NCBI GenBank assembly: GCA_009845505.1
Contig: VXZL01000468.1
Span: forward strand, 1 to 7,140
DNA length: 7,140 nt
Reading direction: 5' to 3'
Origin: Candidatus Poribacteria bacterium
GTDB taxonomy: Bacteria > Poribacteria > WGA-4E > WGA-3G
Numbering within the stretch: the first letter of the stretch is position 1; each line of letters begins with the position of its first letter. Position numbers and translations under genes: made by a program. Below, one piece after another: positions 6,164 to 7,140 of this stretch. Under the pieces are notes generated by a model that was not told the DNA's origin, made no database searches, and worked only from the letters and a program-made list of their open reading frames with translations.

Positions 6164-6193
6164 TTGACACCCAATGCAAATTTATGCCAAAAT
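6164..6193 (+). promoter_or_regulatory. Sigma-70-type promoter for the LamG gene
   Basis: A perfect TTGACA at 6164-6169 is followed after 18 bases by CAAAAT at 6188-6193 (four of six), with an extended -10 TG at 6185-6186. Transcription would begin near base 6200, leaving a short leader that still contains the GGAGG ribosome site. Its -35 is the inverted copy of the -35 used by the glycerate kinase promoter (TGTCAAG 6139-6145 against CTTGACA 6163-6169). Confidence 0.55.
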
Positions 6194-6202
6194 CATAGTA
6201 TC

Positions 6203-6207
6203 GGAGG
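6203..6207 (+). promoter_or_regulatory. Ribosome binding site (GGAGG) deciding the LamG start
   Basis: GGAGG lies nine bases before ATG 6217 but only three before the in-frame GTG 6211. The spacing favours ATG 6217, which also gives a tidy signal peptide. Confidence 0.8.
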
Positions 6208-6216
6208 TAAGTGGAA

Positions 6217-6831
6217 ATGAAAGACATCTATACTAAATTAGGCATTCGCTGGAGTGTCATAAGTGTTCTGATACTAATGTTCACCACACACGGATTCGCC
6301 GCCGTCGATCCGGCAACTGCTATAGCAGTTTGGCTCTTTGATGAAAAGAAAGGCGACCTCGCCAAAGACTTGTCGGAAAACGCGCTTGATGTGGAGCTCG
6401 GAAACGGTGTAGAATGGGCTGAAGGTGAATTTGGTGGTGGGCTGGAATTCGAGAACGGCAGCTTAGTTAACGCCGGCACTTCACCACTCCTAAACGTCGG
6501 AACAGAGAACTACTCTATAATGGCATGGTTCAAGTATTCCAAAACCTCACCTAATTGGCACACGGTCCTTATCCAAAAAGCCGATTTCGCCATGCCGAGA
6601 CACGGCTATCTCTTGGGAATCCGCGGAGACCTCGATCCGAATAATAAAGGGAAACCCTTGTTTTGGTTTGGATTAGCGCAAGGCGCAGGTGTTCACCTCT
6701 TCGGTATATCCCCTATCAACGACGGAAAGTGGCATCATCTTGCCGCAACTGCCGATCGGAAAGGCGCGATGAAATTGTATCGAGATGGAAAATTCGAGGT
6801 TGAAATAGACATCTCGGCACACCAAAAATAG
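6217..6831 (+). CDS. Secreted LamG/concanavalin A-like domain protein, cut short by an in-frame TAG
   Basis: The reading frame gives 204 residues before TAG at 6829-6831. Residues 1-28 form a signal peptide (basic start, hydrophobic core ending MFTTHGFA, likely cut after A28), so the product is exported. From about residue 33 it follows the LamG_3 pattern of a beta-sandwich: AVWLFDE with D42, the GGGLEFEN strand, YSIMAWFKYS, and GKWHHLAATADRKG followed by KLYRDGK. Such domains bind glycans or proteins at the cell surface. The stop falls just after the strand EVEIDIS, before the last strands of the fold; these are present in the same frame downstream (6832-7056). The short product would therefore lack the closing edge of the sandwich and probably would not fold well. 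This could be a pseudogene, a sequencing error, or a readthrough gene. Confidence 0.75.
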   Translation: MKDIYTKLGIRWSVISVLILMFTTHGFAAVDPATAIAVWLFDEKKGDLAKDLSENALDVELGNGVEWAEGEFGGGLEFENGSLVNAGTSPLLNVGTENYSIMAWFKYSKTSPNWHTVLIQKADFAMPRHGYLLGIRGDLDPNNKGKPLFWFGLAQGAGVHLFGISPINDGKWHHLAATADRKGAMKLYRDGKFEVEIDISAHQK

Positions 6832-7056
6832 AATGAGGATAACCAAAAACCTCTCACACTTGGTGGTGAAGTTGGTGTCCCTTCTCGAACCCTTGCAGAT
6901 GGCATAATAGATGAAGTCGCACTGTTCAACGTCGTCTTGACAGAAGATCAACTCACGGAAATTGCCGAAGCAGGCCTCGCACGGGCATTAGGTGCGGAAG
7001 CTGTCTCGCCAAATAACAAATTAGCTACCGCCTGGGGAAAAATAAAGACGAGGTAA
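6832..7056 (+). pseudogene. Continuation of the LamG reading frame beyond the amber stop
   Basis: In the same frame as the gene at 6217, 74 sense codons run from 6832 to the TAA at 7054-7056. They encode the expected end of a LamG protein: PLTLGGE, then GIIDEVALFNVVLTEDQLTE, then an alanine-rich helix and a short tail LATAWGKIKTR. The GIIDEVALFN block is the usual last strand of LamG_3 domains. Without the TAG the whole gene would encode 279 residues. No Shine-Dalgarno and in-frame ATG restart the frame here; the ATG at 6833 is in another frame. The interruption could come from one base change (for example CAG or AAG to TAG). Confidence 0.75.
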
Positions 7057-7089
7057 ACTGCTACCTTACGGTTGTATTATAAACGATAC

Positions 7090-7103
7090 CCTCGCTAACG
7101 AGG
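7090..7103 (+). terminator. Small hairpin after the LamG frame
   Basis: CCTCG (7090-7094) and CGAGG (7099-7103) form a perfect five-base stem with a CTAA loop, 34 bases past the TAA. The following TCTGCTCTTC is only partly T-rich, so it is a weak candidate terminator. Nothing else is seen from 7057 to 7140. Confidence 0.3.
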
Positions 7104-7140
7104 TCTGCTCTTCAACAATGGGTTAAAATAGAAAAATAGG

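Noticed and set aside
6109..6174. Longer glycerate kinase starting at ATG 6174
   Set aside because: The extra 22 residues overlap the predicted promoter elements and lie before the conserved family start MKIVVAPDSFKG.
6833..6835. ATG just after the amber codon as a restart for the second half of the LamG gene
   Set aside because: It is in a different frame from the conserved LamG continuation, so it cannot produce it.

Overview
The window reads as a free-living or host-associated heterotrophic bacterium with mid-range base composition. The mix of genes is typical of marine, sponge- or particle-associated lineages such as Candidatus Poribacteria: a WD40 protein with many blades, a formylglycine-type sulfatase, a sugar-acid dehydratase of the enolase superfamily, and an exported LamG protein ending in a short '...LATAWGKIKTR' tail. 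The taxonomic guess rests on remembered family resemblance, not on a search. No rRNA, tRNA, CRISPR array, insertion sequence or phage gene was seen.

Layout: five genes alternate strands (+ - + - +), so none can share an operon with its neighbour. (1) 43-2139 (+) encodes an exported protein with 14 WD40 blades, enough for two seven-bladed propellers. (2) 2141-3286 (-) is a DgoD-like galactonate dehydratase that meets gene 1 tail to tail with one base between the stop codons. (3) 3287-3488 is a divergent intergenic region with a REP-like inverted repeat and a tandem heptamer. (4) 3489-4826 (+) is a cysteine-type sulfatase with no signal peptide. (5) 4827-4959 is a convergent gap filled with hairpins. 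(6) 4960-6108 (-) is a glycerate 2-kinase. (7) 6109-6216 holds two back-to-back promoters; the one for the kinase predicts a leaderless mRNA. (8) 6217-7056 (+) is a secreted LamG-fold gene interrupted by an in-frame TAG at 6829, after which the same frame runs 74 more codons and completes the fold. (9) 7057-7140 is a non-coding tail with a small hairpin.

How they may fit together (inference): desulfation of sulfated sugars, dehydration of a sugar acid such as galactonate, and phosphorylation of glycerate are all steps in using sulfated or oxidised sugars, while the WD40 and LamG proteins are exported and probably bind protein or glycan. Because each gene has its own transcription unit, any joint role would depend on shared regulation that cannot be seen here.

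No clearly new multi-gene system is visible. The strongest points for follow-up are the amber-interrupted LamG gene, the predicted leaderless glycerate kinase promoter, and the structured intergenic repeats.
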